Counted from the stretch's first letter, positions 25,063 to 37,678 are shown. The stretch is DNA of 64,000 bases from Ulota crispa (GCA_963920765.1 OY987246.1:2544501-2608500), one strand, 5' to 3'. The notes: generated by a model not told the origin, from the sequence alone. Numbers and translations: made by a program.

Positions 25063-26836
25063 CGTCCTTACCCCGCCTGAGTGTCAGAGTTCCTGCCCAT
25101 AACCACACTCTGGCAAGCTTGTGCTGGTATTCACCTTGCCAGACTTGTTATCAGAGTTCTTATGTACTAAGCGGTAGCCGCCATGTCCTGGATTCCTCTT
25201 CGGCTCTTCTTCAGCTGGCCACCAAACTTCAGCCTTTGGTTTAATTTTAAATATTTCCAATTGCAGTATTTTTATGTGCAGCCTCAGCTCAGTGTCGTCA
25301 AGGGCTCAGGGCTATTTGAACTGTACACGGTTCCACACTAACGTCCACACAAGACACATCAGTAGAATCCACCGGTAATGAAGGTCACTTCACGTTATGT
25401 TGTTGGGCAGGTGTCACATAATTTAAGAATATTATTCTAATTAGTTGAGACTTGAGACATTGACATGTTCATGTTGTAGAGCTGACATTCGTTGATGCAA
25501 CTTGAGCTTAGGCCTCTTTATACCAGGGCCCGGTTCTAAGAAACCCTAATATGAATCAATGGAATTTCTTAATTTTTTTTGACTTGGGTCCTAAAGTTCT
25601 ACAAGATTGATTCAATTGATCTTGATGATGACATGGTTGTTAATGTGACAACATTTTGAAAAATCTAACTTGTTCCAACCTTTATTTCTTCTTTGTATAC
25701 ACATTCAAACAATTTTTTTAAACACTTTCTTTCACCTATACAAATTACCACTTAACAAAGCTAGGATTTGACATTGACTTGGGACTTTTTGAGTTGTGAG
25801 TTGGGAGTTAGGACGTGGGATACAATAAGAACTGGTCCTAATTCCCACTATTTTTCTATGCCCCACCCCATCTATGGGCAAAATTTTGCAGAAATCTTAC
25901 ATCATGTTGAAGTTGGCTACATTGACGCTACAAAAACATTGGATCAAAAACCTGAATAGAATTGACAAATCCCTCTCAAACAAACATACCGTTTGTTAAT
26001 TTTTGGATGAAAGTGACTTAGCAATAGCTCATATCATAAATTCATATATGCAACTCATGCAAGTGCACACCTGGATGTTTTGTTCACCTACATTCATTCT
26101 AGCATGTGTGTTGCTCAACGAATGAGAAATCTATAGTATCCGAGCTCCACTCCATTCCCACTCAGTGATTCGAAATACGATTTTCATAATGAGCTCTCAA
26201 GTGGCTAAAAACATTCCTAAAAGAGTTCAAAATTCGACATTTTAAAATGTACACATTCTTTTGGGCTTTGCTAAATCTAGTCATATTTGTAAACCGCCTC
26301 AATCTCCCCTGGGTTGTTGATCAGAAACATTGTCTGACTCACTGCAACTTCCGTTGCAGCTGTTGGCGAGTCAAAACTTTTTGTGTTACCGACATCATAC
26401 CGTATATTTCAGCTTGGTATATATCCGCTTAATCTGTGGCCCCACCCAAGTGCTTGATAAGATTGTTTTCTATTTCGTTTGTAGAAGCCTATTTTTTGTG
26501 TAGATTGTGGTCCACTCAGAATAACAGATCTCGTTTACGTCACATCAGAGGTATTCAACTTGCACATGACATGACGTGACGAAGTAGAGTTCTGTAACAT
26601 TGTGATGGTACAGTGCTTCACGTATTCGTCACATCAAAGTGCACTTGGAGTTGTAAGTTCTAAGAAGCAAGGATGTTGTTTAGGAATCCATTTCCTTGCT
26701 GAAAATTATTTTGTTAGTTGAAAAATGGAAGGTTGTTCAAACTTTCAAAAAAAAAAGAAAAAAGAAAGAGGATGGAAAAGAAAGTGTGGTGAGAAAAAGT
26801 AAGAGTATCTCTAGTATAGCAAGGCATTAAAGGCAT
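25063..26836. other. MYB upstream region, no other gene seen
   Basis: The first few hundred bases are the expected MYB promoter and 5' UTR. I see no other supported gene or element up to 26836. Confidence 0.4.
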
Positions 26837-27793
26837 TTAATCCTTAAAGGCCCAAGTGTCCCTTTGAGGGACAAATAGATTTTGGGAATAGATTTTGGGA
26901 ATGTATATACAGCTAAACTAGTTTGTGTGATTTTTTGAAATTTTTATTGAAGATGGGAAATTCAATGAAACCTGCATGGACATTTAATGTTTTCTTCATT
27001 TAGATATTCAACAAAGAATTTACGCAACAATTTCTAAAACTAGGCGAGAAGGGGCAGTTTGGGCAGGGCCTCTCCTTTTTAAGTGGTTGTTGGCTGTTGA
27101 CTCCAAATAGAGTTAGCCCTTATGGGCACAAGGTGTGGACACTTGGGCAAAGGAGAGCGGAGTGGAAGGAGCCCATTTTGTGGGAGTCCCAACCCTCCAT
27201 TCCTTCTATCCTTAATAAGATTTGGTGCTTTAATCTTTTGAGCGGTTTGTATATTTTCTTTACTTTTTTTTCTAAATTGTAGTGGACTAAGATTTTATGG
27301 TTTTCACCATTTGGATCAAAGTAATTCAGATTTCTGAATTTTACATAAATCCTCCATTTTTGCCTAGTGTATGTGCAAATTTCTTGACCTTAAGGCATTG
27401 CAATATTTTACAAAGAATGATTCATACCTTTGATTCATTTGCAAATCCTCCCACAGTTACCTAACTTGGTCTTCTACATGGAAAAAATAAACCTCAACTT
27501 TATGTAAAGCAAGTTTTTTTGTTATAAGACTAAAAAGAGTGGTTAAAGCCTTCTATATATTTGGACAAGAAGGAAAAAAAAAATCTCACTTTAAATATCA
27601 ATATCTCACTCCTTTCCATCTAAAATGAGCTCATTTTTCCCACAAGTACCTCATGTAGTCTAGGGCAAGATCCTATGGTTGGATATCTAAAAAAAGATTT
27701 TTTGTTCTTACCTTTCTACTCATTCCCCCAAAAGTGGTAGTTTTTAGTGACTTTTACAAATAGAAAGGGCTAGCTTGGGCCTTTGAGGGTTAA
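26837..27793. mobile_element. TTAA-flanked element, about 0.96 kb (copy A)
   Basis: The left end TTAATCCTTAAAGGCCCAAG is mirrored at the right, whose other strand reads TTAACCCTCAAAGGCCCAAG. Its right half is an inverted copy of the left half of the element at 28256-29192 (shared inverted AAAACTGCCACTT-like and CCTATGGTTGGAT segments). It is non-coding. Confidence 0.7.
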
Positions 27794-28255
27794 AGAACGT
27801 TGTTAAGGACCTTATTCAAAAACATTCTCACATTTAAGCTACTAAGATAGGAGGCTCATAAACCAACCATGTAAGGGCTGAAATTGAATTTTGGGGAGAT
27901 TAAACTTCTTGAAATGTTTCAATAAGTTTTCCTTGAAAGACAAGAGGAATTGGCATCTAACCCAAGTTGTTTCATATTTTTTAGAGTTTTGTGGAATTAG
28001 TTATGAAATTTTGAAGTTAAAATGGCATAGGGTTCTAAAACCATCCACCTCCTCAAATATACGGAGCTTGTAAATTGTTGAAGGCTATGAAAAATAACAT
28101 TTACAAAATAAGTATATTTGAGAAGGTGGACGGTTTTAGAGCTTGAGCAAAATATGAGCCTCCTACCTTAGTAACTTGGGCTTTGGCCCTTACCCTACAC
28201 ATCAAGTCACCCTTGAAAACCCTAAACAAAACATGTCAGAAGACAAATTAGCCCT

Positions 28256-29192
28256 TTAACCCCTAAAGGACCAAGCCCTTTTTCTTGCCAAAATCACTAA
28301 AAACTGCCACTTCTAGGAGGTTTAGAAAAAAGGAATTTTGTGTTTTGTTTTTGGGAAATCCAACCATAGGATCTTGCCCCAAACTAGAAGAGGTAATTGT
28401 GGGAAAAAAATCAGCTCATTCTAGATGGAGAGTAGTGAAATATATTTACATCTAAAGTAGAAAAAAAAAACTCTCCGTGCTGTCCAAAAATTTCAGAAGC
28501 CTTTGACCACTCTTATAACAAAATAATTGCTCTACCCAAAATTGTGCTTTATTTTTTCCATGTAGGAGATCAAGTTAAGTATGTGTGGGAGAATTTTCAA
28601 ATCAATTGGAACTTTTCAACACATGGGAAAAAATTGTAAGTAAAAAGAAGTAGAGAATGAGTCAAAACACTAAATTGTTAAGAATTTAATTATGGAAATG
28701 AAAAAGGCTAACCCCAACAGTGAAAATGTTGTGATAAACAATCTACTTCCTTTGGTTTAATTTTTTTTCCAAAACATTGAAAATTGAGTAAACTAAAGGA
28801 CTTCAAAGTTTATTTTAGTGTAGAGAATCCATAACTGCCTGCAAACAAAAACTCCTCATAAGTTTCATGTCATTGATTGAAATTTAATGATTCAAAGCTT
28901 CTCATGAATAAAAGAATCTAAAGAACCAATTCCAAAATTTTATTTCAAAAAAACGTAATTTGTAAAGAAGTTTTTCGGTTGCCCGAATGGGCAATCCTCC
29001 CCAAATTTTCATAAATTAATGCATAAATTCTTCATCAAATGTTGGAATGAAAAAAGTTAGATGCCCACATAGATTTTTGAATTCCCCACCTTCAATAAAA
29101 GTTTCAAAAAATCACACAAAGTAATTTAGCCATAGGTACATGCGTGAAGTCCAACCTGTCCCCCACTGGGACAATGGTCCTTTAGGGGTTAA
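28256..29192. mobile_element. TTAA-flanked element, about 0.94 kb (copy B, inverted to A)
   Basis: The left end is TTAACCCCTAAAGGACCAAG and the right end, on the other strand, is TTAACCCCTAAAGGACCATT. Same family as 26837-27793 but opposite orientation. No open frame of note. Confidence 0.75.
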
Positions 29193-29458
29193 AATTGGTT
29201 TTTTCATTGGTTGTGCAAGTGGCACTTATCAATGCAAGCAAGTAAGAAATATTGGATCAAAATGGACAAAGTCAACAAAGTGTGCACATTCATCCATCAA
29301 ATCTAGTAAAATTACTAGTTTTCATCAAAGAATGGCAAACTTGGTACTAGCTTGGGGAGGACTTTGGCAATTTTATCCATTTATTCACTCAATTTTTCTA
29401 GTGTTATGGTAGCCAACCACAAATCAAGGTAAGATTTTGACAAAAATTTGCCTGCTTT

Positions 29459-30232
29459 TTAATCCTTGGACGCCTCAAAGGCTCAAAGGACCAAAAGTGT
29501 CCTTGCATGATTTAAAAGGCTAGCTTGTTTGAGGCACCAGATCTCATTTTTTGATCTTGCTATAAACTACAATTATGAAGGCATTGAAGTTGTCCATGTC
29601 ATCGGAATAATGGCAAGGAAAGCCAAATGTTGTACAAGTGCCACAAGAGATTTGATTGGGTGAAACACTATACAAGGCGTGGTGGCAAGTAGCGTTTTAC
29701 AAGCTGCAACCGGTCAATACCCCTTGCAAGCTTCCTTGTGTTTGCTTTGTGGTAGTTGGAAATTTGTTAGCAAGGGTTCAAGCATGTTCTAGATCCTAAT
29801 TATGGCAACCCTCACCAACTGTGCTGGTCATTGTTTTCTGTGCAATAGCATTTTGAAGCCCCAAAACTTGACATAAAAAGGAGCCCAACCTTCAACAATT
29901 TGTAAATGTGTGCATTCACATCTAATCTTGCTGCTCACAAAAATCAAGTTGAATCAAGGGCTTACAAAATTTTGCAAAAATCATCAAATAGCAACTACCT
30001 ACCAAAAAACAAGATTTTGTCATCACATATTGCTTGATCAAATGTTAAAATTTTTCATCTCCTATGGTCAATTGTTCCAAAAATTTGCAAGCCATTTTGT
30101 AAGTAGGTGTCCCACTATTTTCAATGGTCACTTTTTGTGGATCATCCGATTGACTAAGATGCAATACATCAAAGTTGTCGGTCTCCTAAAATGCTGATTT
30201 TGGTGAAAATGGCATGGGCGCTTATGGGTTAA
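29459..30232. mobile_element. TTAA-flanked element, about 0.77 kb
   Basis: The left end is TTAATCCTTGGACGCC and the right end, other strand, is TTAACCCATAAGCGCCC. Its right TTAA is also the left TTAA of the next element, giving GGGTTAACCCC at the join. Confidence 0.55.
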
Positions 30233-31133
30233 CCCCTTAAGGACCAGTTGTCCCTTAGGACCAAAGGGACAAATGGGATTTTGAGCATGGTTATGCTACT
30301 ACAAGTTATGACCAAATTCTATAATTTTTACTCCAAAGGTAGAGTTTTGCAAGAGTTACATGGGTAAACAATGTTTACTAGATTTTGATTTACGGTTCAA
30401 AAGTTATAAGGATAAACATGTGAAATTCAGTTGGAGCGGCAGCTTGGGCATGCCATTTTTTGTTGACTTCTCCCAAGGGGAACCAATGAAGGGATGACCC
30501 TTCATTGGAATCTATCCAAAGCATAGTGTACTAAATATATACATTATTGTATTTGATAAATACACTAACCCTTGAATTGCAAAAGCTACTAGAGATTTAG
30601 TTTTTTTCCCAATTTTTTTTCTTGAGATTGTCAATGAAGCTAAACTCTTCCAATTTATTACTTGGAGTTTTATTTTCTTTAATATATCTTTAGAAAACTT
30701 GGTTGGCAAAAAACCTCAGTGTAATGTAAATTTCAAGTACATGTTTACAATGCAAGGCCATGGAGGGTGTGTTTTGTGTCTTGGTTGATCACAAAAACTT
30801 GAAGAGATATGCCTAACATAATTTAGAGCATGTTCAACAAATCTCTTCAGCAGCTATAGTGCAAAAATTGTTCACCACATGTGGTCAAAGGCACCTGAAA
30901 ATTTTGGGCATAGGTAAGAAAAACTTTATGTACTACCTTTAGAGGATCATATCTCTCAATCCATATGGTCAAACTTCACAACAATGTCATGATAAGTTCT
31001 TGAATGAGTCTACTACAAAATCCAAAGGTTAGTTTTAATTTCTTTTGAAAAATATTGTTTTTGGGATCAAATCACTAGACATGATATTTTTGAGTCTTTT
31101 TTTGAGAAAAAATGTGCTTGGTCCTGTGATTAA
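30229..31133. mobile_element. Probable TTAA-flanked element, about 0.9 kb
   Basis: The left end TTAACCCCTTAAGGACCAG is clear. The right end, other strand TTAATCACAGGACCAAG, is degenerate, so the right limit is uncertain. Confidence 0.4.
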
Positions 31134-31450
31134 ATGCTGGGTGACATATGCCTCATGAAACCACATTCAGTAAGGAAAACATTGGTGAAACGATTGCAAA
31201 ACGTGCCTAAAAAGTTTCTGGCAACTGGTGAACTGTTCAACGAAACCATCGATCTTAGCAGCAACTGTAGTAGTAAGTTAGTACTGTACTGCTAGGGCGT
31301 CTGTATCGCATCCTGGGCGGTGCCCGTGTAAGGTACACTCCTGGGGGCCAGTTTCCATTGATAATCGGAACTGGAGGGCGGAGGCCCATCCAGATTTAGG
31401 GTAAGGTAGGAACACCCATAAGCGTGACTGAGTTTTGAACATGATGAATA

Positions 31451-31807
31451 TTAACCCCTAAACGTCGGCATAAACAAAAAACATCATTTGCCTCAAAAAA
31501 ACGACTCTATATCTTAGAAAAAGACTGATTTTGATTTGATTTTTTTTCAAAAGTGATCATAAATGCGTAGTGCATCATGGAAGGCAAAAAATTATGTCTT
31601 GAGACACATTCATTTTGTTTTGTAACCCAAATTGTGGTACATGGTGTTAGCTCCCGAGCTGCCCTCCTTGCAGTTTTCATGAAGGCACCATGCACTATTG
31701 ACTTTTCCAACTTTTTGAAGCAATACTACTGGTACCCATGTGCAAAACACTGTAGAATGCTACAAGCAGGGCAAGCCACGGTGATCCATCTGTCCTTTAA
31801 GGGTTAA
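31451..31807 (+). mobile_element. TTAA-flanked element, TTAACCCCTAAACG type
   Basis: It starts TTAACCCCTAAACGTCGGC and ends CTTTAAGGGTTAA. It is homologous along its length to 45713-46085, to the degraded copy at 12754-13087, and to inverted fragments near 52.6 and 53.5 kb. About 357 bp, non-coding. Confidence 0.75.
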
Positions 31808-32715
31808 CCCTTTAAAGACCACACACATTTTCCCAAAATCCACTTGAAACGGGGGCAATAAGATTAGATGTGCATTTGAAACAAATATGGACCCAATTTG
31901 AATAATTCAACCGTACAAATGTGAAGAGCACCTTGTTTGTTGCAATGCATCAAAATTTCAGCTAGATCTACCGTTGGAGGTGAAATTATAATGATTGAGT
32001 GAGCTGTATATGGGAAATCTCTAGTTTTTCATGCTTGTGTGGTTTTGAGTGTTAGCGCTTCATGCAAGCTTTGATTGAGAAGAGCCTTACATTTCTAGAA
32101 AGCAGAATTTCCACCTTTCCAACAAGATTGGTTTCACTCAAAATAAACAAAAATAGCAATCACAAGGTGTAGCTAAGTGGACAAAAAGGGTCAAAAACCC
32201 CATTTTCTTTGCTACCCTAAAACAGTTCTACAAGAAATTTGATAATTGTTATGAAAAATTTGATTGGTGAAAGCAATTAAGAATTGGCATTAAATGTAGG
32301 ATGAACTTTTTTTTAAATAAATTGATAGCATCATCTCAACGGATTCTCAAATAGTACAATTGTACTACTATTGTATAGAGAAACAATACAAGCATATTCC
32401 TTGAGCAATTTGAAAGCTTTAAAGATTGCACAATTGAAATATGGCATTCTTCTTGGATGTTTGATGTATTGTGTTGTTGCTTTGATCCATATTTGGCCAA
32501 ATATGGATATGTATTTTGAGGCCATGATGTATAAACACCATTATTTATCAACTCCCATGTCCGATTCTATTGTCGTTTTTTGGGTTGGATGCACAATTCT
32601 TGTGATCACAAGCATTCTTCAAGATCATTTCCCAAATTGTTGAGCAATTTTACTGTATAGGCCAAAAACCACTCTCCCGAACCAAAATATGATTCGGTGG
32701 TCTCTAAAGGGTTAA
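31804..32715. mobile_element. TTAA-flanked element, about 0.91 kb
   Basis: It starts TTAACCCTTTAAAGACCAC; its right end on the other strand reads TTAACCCTTTAGAGACCACC. It shares its left TTAA with the previous element. No protein is recognised in it. Confidence 0.8.
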
Positions 32716-33823
32716 TAAACGTTTAGCAAATTATAGGATCATAATAGCAATAGAAAAAAATGAGCTTGCACTTTTGAATGTATTGTTTGGATACTACAAG
32801 AATAAGTTGTGAATTTTTAGAGAGCAAATTGCCATTGCACCCATAACTAGCACTAAGGTTTCATGTTCACATATTGTACATCCTTGTCATTACATCAATT
32901 TACTTCCACATATTTTCCAAGATTCCAGAGGTGACGGTTATGGGGACACTAATGCTTATGGGTGTTCCTACTAGTTAGAGAAAAGAAAAAAAAATTGAAG
33001 TTCGAACAAGAATGTACATTTTTGAAAACAAGCTCCACTTTAGAGTTTGGAAGGTTTAGGAATGTTATTCAACTTTTGCAGAGTTTAAGGCTGAAGGTCA
33101 AGACCTAGATCCCTCTAGTCATGATTTTTTTTTGTGGCAAATTTTTGCCTAAATCTTACCTCAATTCTTCACTAGCAATTGTAACACTACAAAAAAATTG
33201 CTGAAAAAGTGGATGAAATTGCCAATTGCCTCCCTAAGCAAACACCCAATTTACCAAATTTTGGATGAAGTTTATTAATATAAGTGCAAACTATGAATGA
33301 ATGTGCACTTGTCACTCATTCTATCCAATTCTGTCCATTTGTGTCCTTACATTTGTTTCCTGACCTGCTTATATTGCTAGGTGCTAGTCAGTCTACCAAC
33401 AAAAAAACAAAAACGGTACCCTGCCTCCAGCCCCCCGATGGAAACTGGCCCAAGGTACACTCATGTGCTTCTTATCAAATTGGAAAGTGACGCCATAATT
33501 TAAAATTATTTGAGGTGTTACCTAATCCAGTTGAATGCAATATATAAGGAAATGTCAATTGTTATTTTGATATTTCAAAAAAGGCTAATGAATACTTTTT
33601 GCCTACAAAAAAATCCCATGATGTTGCAAAAATTCATGTATAGGGGTTACCTTCAACTCCAACCCAAACAGGTATGGAGTCCGCAAGGTACAAACCATTT
33701 TCAAAAAATGTCACACAACCATTGGTCAAGATCGGGGCACACTAGCCAAAACTAGAGGTTCAAACATGCAGTTTGTAAAAAACAAGTGGTCGGCTTTACA
33801 TGTTTGTGAAAAAGTAGGTACTT

Positions 33824-33883
33824 TGACTTTCTACGGCCCACTTTTTTGGTCTATGACTTTCTACGGCCCACTTTTTTGGTCTA
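33824..33883 (+). repeat. Perfect 30-bp tandem duplication
   Basis: A 30-bp unit starting TGACTTTCTACGGCCCAC is present twice without difference, suggesting a recent event. Confidence 0.9.
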
Positions 33884-34071
33884 TTCAAAGCTGCCAATTT
33901 TGAGAGTTCACAAATTGGCATCTCAAACCTCCTGTCCTAGAATGGTAGAGACTAGAGAGGTTATCTTTAGGTGAACAATAGATGAAAACTTGGAAAGGTG
34001 ATTGTCTCCCAATTTTCCAAAAATACAAGTTATTCTTCATCCCTTGGTTTTGGGCCTAACAAGCCTTATAT

Positions 34072-34615
34072 ATTAAATTGGGAAAAATGGACGTTTCGGG
34101 ACTTTTGGATTTTAAGTTTTGTAAAGAGTATTCATGGAATACTTTTTTTAAGGGAATTGATATGTGTACCACACCCTTACAATTACTGTACCACACCCCC
34201 CAAAGTAATTTTTAGATTTATACCATCAAAAAGCTGAATTTGAAAATTTGGAATTAGAGACCATGATTTAGTCTAGGACCACAAAAAAAGTTGCAATTCA
34301 ACAACACCCAATGAAAAAGCTTATCGTTTTTGCAAACAAAAGTAAAAGTAACACTTTTTTCCCTAACTAAACTTTCTCATTGGGTGTTGTTGAATTGCAA
34401 CTTTTTTATGGTTCTAGACTAAATCATGATCTCTAAGTCCAAATTTGAATTCCAAATTCTCAAATTCAACTTTTTGGTGGTAGGAATCTAAAATTTACTC
34501 TAAGGTGTGGTACAGTAATTAAATGGGTGTGGTACACATATCAATTCCATTTTTTAAAATGTAAAATTCAAAAAACCTAAAATGTCACTTTTTCCCAATT
34601 TAGTGAATAACGCGT
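34072..34615. mobile_element. Inverted-repeat element N3 containing a nested foldback
   Basis: The left end TATTAAATTGGGAAAAA is mirrored at the right by TTTTTCCCAATTTAGTGAAT. The interior is interrupted at 34153 by a separate foldback element. Confidence 0.6.
34153..34548. mobile_element. Foldback element nested in N3
   Basis: Two arms of about 170 bp pair around a loop near 34340-34360; the termini are GGAATTGATATGTGTACCAC and its complement. Flanks are TTTTTTTAA on the left and ATTTTTTAA on the right, near a 9-bp target duplication. Non-coding, strong hairpin. Confidence 0.8.
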
Positions 34616-36999
34616 CTCTATGGCCCCTGCATCAGAAAACAAAACAAAAAACCCTGCTCGGCTGCTCCTATGAGAGTCCTGTAACTTACCAGTCCAAGAC
34701 CATTCCAGTGATTCCACCTCATCAGTGGAGCATTCTGAGCCGGTCTGGCCCTGCTTTTCAATAACGGTCAATCAATGACCACTAGGCGTCGGCGAGTGAG
34801 CGACTGGGCGCCCTGTGGCCTGTGGCTCTCTCTCAACCAATCAATCAAACCATCGATCCATCGACTTGGAGACGGCGCTAACGGCTAATCGCTGATCGCT
34901 ATAACTTAAGCTTAATCCGAGTAAAAGTTCCTGTTCGAGGGTGCGCTGCAATACGACAGTTGGCACTCACTGTGCGCGGATTCCCCTCATTCTGCAATCC
35001 CTTGTTTTTAGTAGCGGCGTGGTGTGTGCAAGGCTCGCACATTGATGTGGCTCCTCACGAGGCGTTGGATGATTGGATCGTTCGCCCAGGTGCAACTGCA
35101 ACTGCAAGCGGTGGGCGCCAGGGCCCAGGGCGTGTGCTCCGAATCCATTTCGTCAGCAGCATCTTTTTACTCCCGTGGGGTCAGATGTGCATGCATGCCC
35201 ATTGCCCAGGTGCATCAAAGGTACGCCGGCATACCTGAACCGACACTTTTACTTTCAGCGTTGAGCATAAGTCTCTTTAGCACATCTCACAGGAATTATA
35301 CATGCATCGTCTAGTATACCATATTTGTTAAAAAGGGTACCATTCTTACAAATTGGAACTTTTGGCTTTTTTTTTCCTGAGAACGCCATAATCATTGAAT
35401 TGGGAATCCGTTGACTGTTTTCCAATGAAATGAGATATACATCATCCAAAAATATGCTCTTACTGGACAGAAAGTCTAGAATTTTGGACAGAAGTTCCGT
35501 TAAGCAGGTTTCAGGTGACCTCCTTAATAAATTAAGGGGGGCTTTCTGGATTCAGGTGAAAAACAAATGGAACCTATGGTTTTCCCCTTTTAACGAATAT
35601 GGTGTTCTAGAGTCTAGACACTCCGTATGCAAAAAGGAAATGGCTTCAGTTGGGTAGATGGCCTAAAACCAACCACCAAATCAAACCGTTTTTTTTTACT
35701 GGCGCGTGTTTTCATTGATGAAGGTTTTAGGGTGTTGGATTTCAGAGTATAAACCCGTGCATTGAGTAGCTGAGACACATGTGTAGCTTGACAATGGTCT
35801 TCTTTGCCAAGGTTAAAGACATCTAATAAGTAGAACTTTAATTTTCTCTCAATGTTAATGGCTCCAGTAGTATAACTTCACTATTACTAAGTGATACCAA
35901 GCAATAAAAAAAAATTGACAATCGTGGTTGTATGTTAGTGAGGTCTAATTCCTTGGTCACATACAGGGGATTTGTGAAATAATACACACAGGTGGGGTCT
36001 TCACCGTCTTAGAATGACGTTTGAATGTCAAAAGTTACAGGAATCAAAGTCCAACTTTTGATAAGGTTTCTAAAATTTTTGCATCAGAGTCCTACTGTTG
36101 AATGTCTTGCAAAGACTATTCATATATTGACAAGGTACATTGGTATTGTGTACTTGGTCGCTTTTGCCTTGTCTTTAAATGTGGGGAACGTCACATCGTA
36201 ACTTAACCATGCTAGAACTAAAGCTATTATAATACTAGGCAGCACTCTGTGTACTTGCAGTAAGTGTTATTAGCAAAGTGAACATGGTCTAAAGTTGCGG
36301 TGAGATTAATCACACCAAATGAGACCAATACCGGAAGAAGTGTTCTATCGGTCACAGTAAGTTATGGTGAGGAAAATGGTAACGTGCTGGATCAAGCTAG
36401 CACGTGATGCCTAGAGTGTATCAGATGGCAGTTGTTCCGTGGTTGTCTGTTTTGTTCACCGCTCTGCTAGCTAGTACCAGAAGCGGGATTTGGGGAGTAT
36501 GATGCAAGAGCGTGGCAGCGAGTGTTAGATTGCCACAAATGGGAGTGTCGGATTCATCATGTTGTCGACGCCGCCGCAAAGTGAATGGGATTGTGGTGGG
36601 GTTGGATTGGAAGACTCGTATCGTATCGCCCCTGTAGCCTGGGCAGTTAATCGAACCCTGTCGAGCGTAGCTCACAGATAGAGCTCGATCTTCATGCATG
36701 CACGCATTTCAGCCTTTGATCTGAGTCCTCATCGTTCGTGTTCGTTGAGAAAGGATCTCTGCTTGTGGCCGTTGTGGCGGCTGCGTCCGCGTCGGAGGTA
36801 CTGCTTAGCTAGTCTTTGAAAATGAGCCTGGGTGCATGCTACTGAAGATTGACTGCCAACCAGTACCAGCTCTGGGGTGACCAGGCCACTCTCTCTTTGG
36901 CCGGCGAGAGAACGGATCCAGTGTTCGGGGAGGAAGTTCAGCTCTGCCGGCTAATTTCGGCTGTTTGGTGGATTTAACCAGACTCTTCAAGCATTGGCT
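34616..36999. other. Higher-GC stretch with gene-like composition, no model
   Basis: Parts at 34630-35270 and 36420-37050 are less AT-rich than their surroundings and hold mid-length minus-strand frames, one (34577-34771) crossing a good minus-strand donor (CTGGTAAGT at about 34687). I recognise no protein and cannot link exons. A decayed or lineage-specific gene is possible. Confidence 0.25.
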
Positions 37000-37079
37000 G
37001 GTTTTAGCCGTAATCCCCCAAGATCTTCGGTTCATTTTTGGTTTTAGCCGTAATCCTCCAAGATCTTCTGTTCATTTTT
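37000..37079 (+). repeat. 40-bp tandem duplication
   Basis: Two adjacent 40-bp copies begin GGTTTTAGCCGTAATCC and differ at a couple of positions. Confidence 0.85.
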
Positions 37080-37180
37080 TTAATTGAAAAGTATAGGAAG
37101 ATCTCCGAGCAAAGCAGTACACTAATAATGGTATTTAGTGTTATGTTATCAATAGTGTAACCTGTACTTTTACTTCACTC

Positions 37181-37424
37181 AACGTCATATTAGGTAAATT
37201 GGGCCAAAGAGTATATTTTGGGACTTCTGAAGGTTAACCGACCTTTAGCATTTTTTTTTTTGGTACACGTGCCCTCACTTGAGAGGAGGAATTTGTGAGG
37301 GAAAAAAATTTAGTGTCTCATACTGAATCTGATACTTCTGAATCTGGTTTGAGGTAACTTTTTAGGTCGAAGGTGGAGTACAAAATGGTACTTTTGTTTT
37401 TCCCAATTTACCTAATATGACGTT
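37181..37424. mobile_element. Inverted-repeat element, TTAGGTAAATTGGG type (copy N4)
   Basis: The left end AACGTCATATTAGGTAAATT is mirrored exactly at the right (AATTTACCTAATATGACGTT). The TIR holds AG|GTAAAT, a good splice donor. Closest relative of the element in MYB intron 4. Confidence 0.8.
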
Positions 37425-37678
37425 ACTCACTCTAAATCTCAACTAGTTTGCATTTAGAGTTGCCTTCATTTTGTGCACATCACTCTTTGTTGCCTCCTCT
37501 TCTTGTCCTAAATCCCTTGTAGATTAGGATATTGGTTATAAAAATGGAAATATGAGTTAGTTGTCTAGATATTAACTCATAAATTTAATTTATATTTTTT
37601 TGTTGTAATAAAAATGAACTGATTTCTAACACTAAATGTAAACTTGTAAAAAAAATATTTTCCCAAAAATTACTATAA

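Larger units (their letters stand above)
31332..33466. repeat. Composite inverted repeat enclosing two TTAA elements
   Basis: GGGCCAGTTTCCAT near 31350 recurs inverted near 33440, and TAGGAACACCCATAAGC near 31410 recurs inverted near 32960. Between them lie two TTAA-flanked elements and, at 33125-33330, an inverted copy of the dispersed repeat of 29210-29455. This reads as an old foldback element filled by later insertions. Confidence 0.45.
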
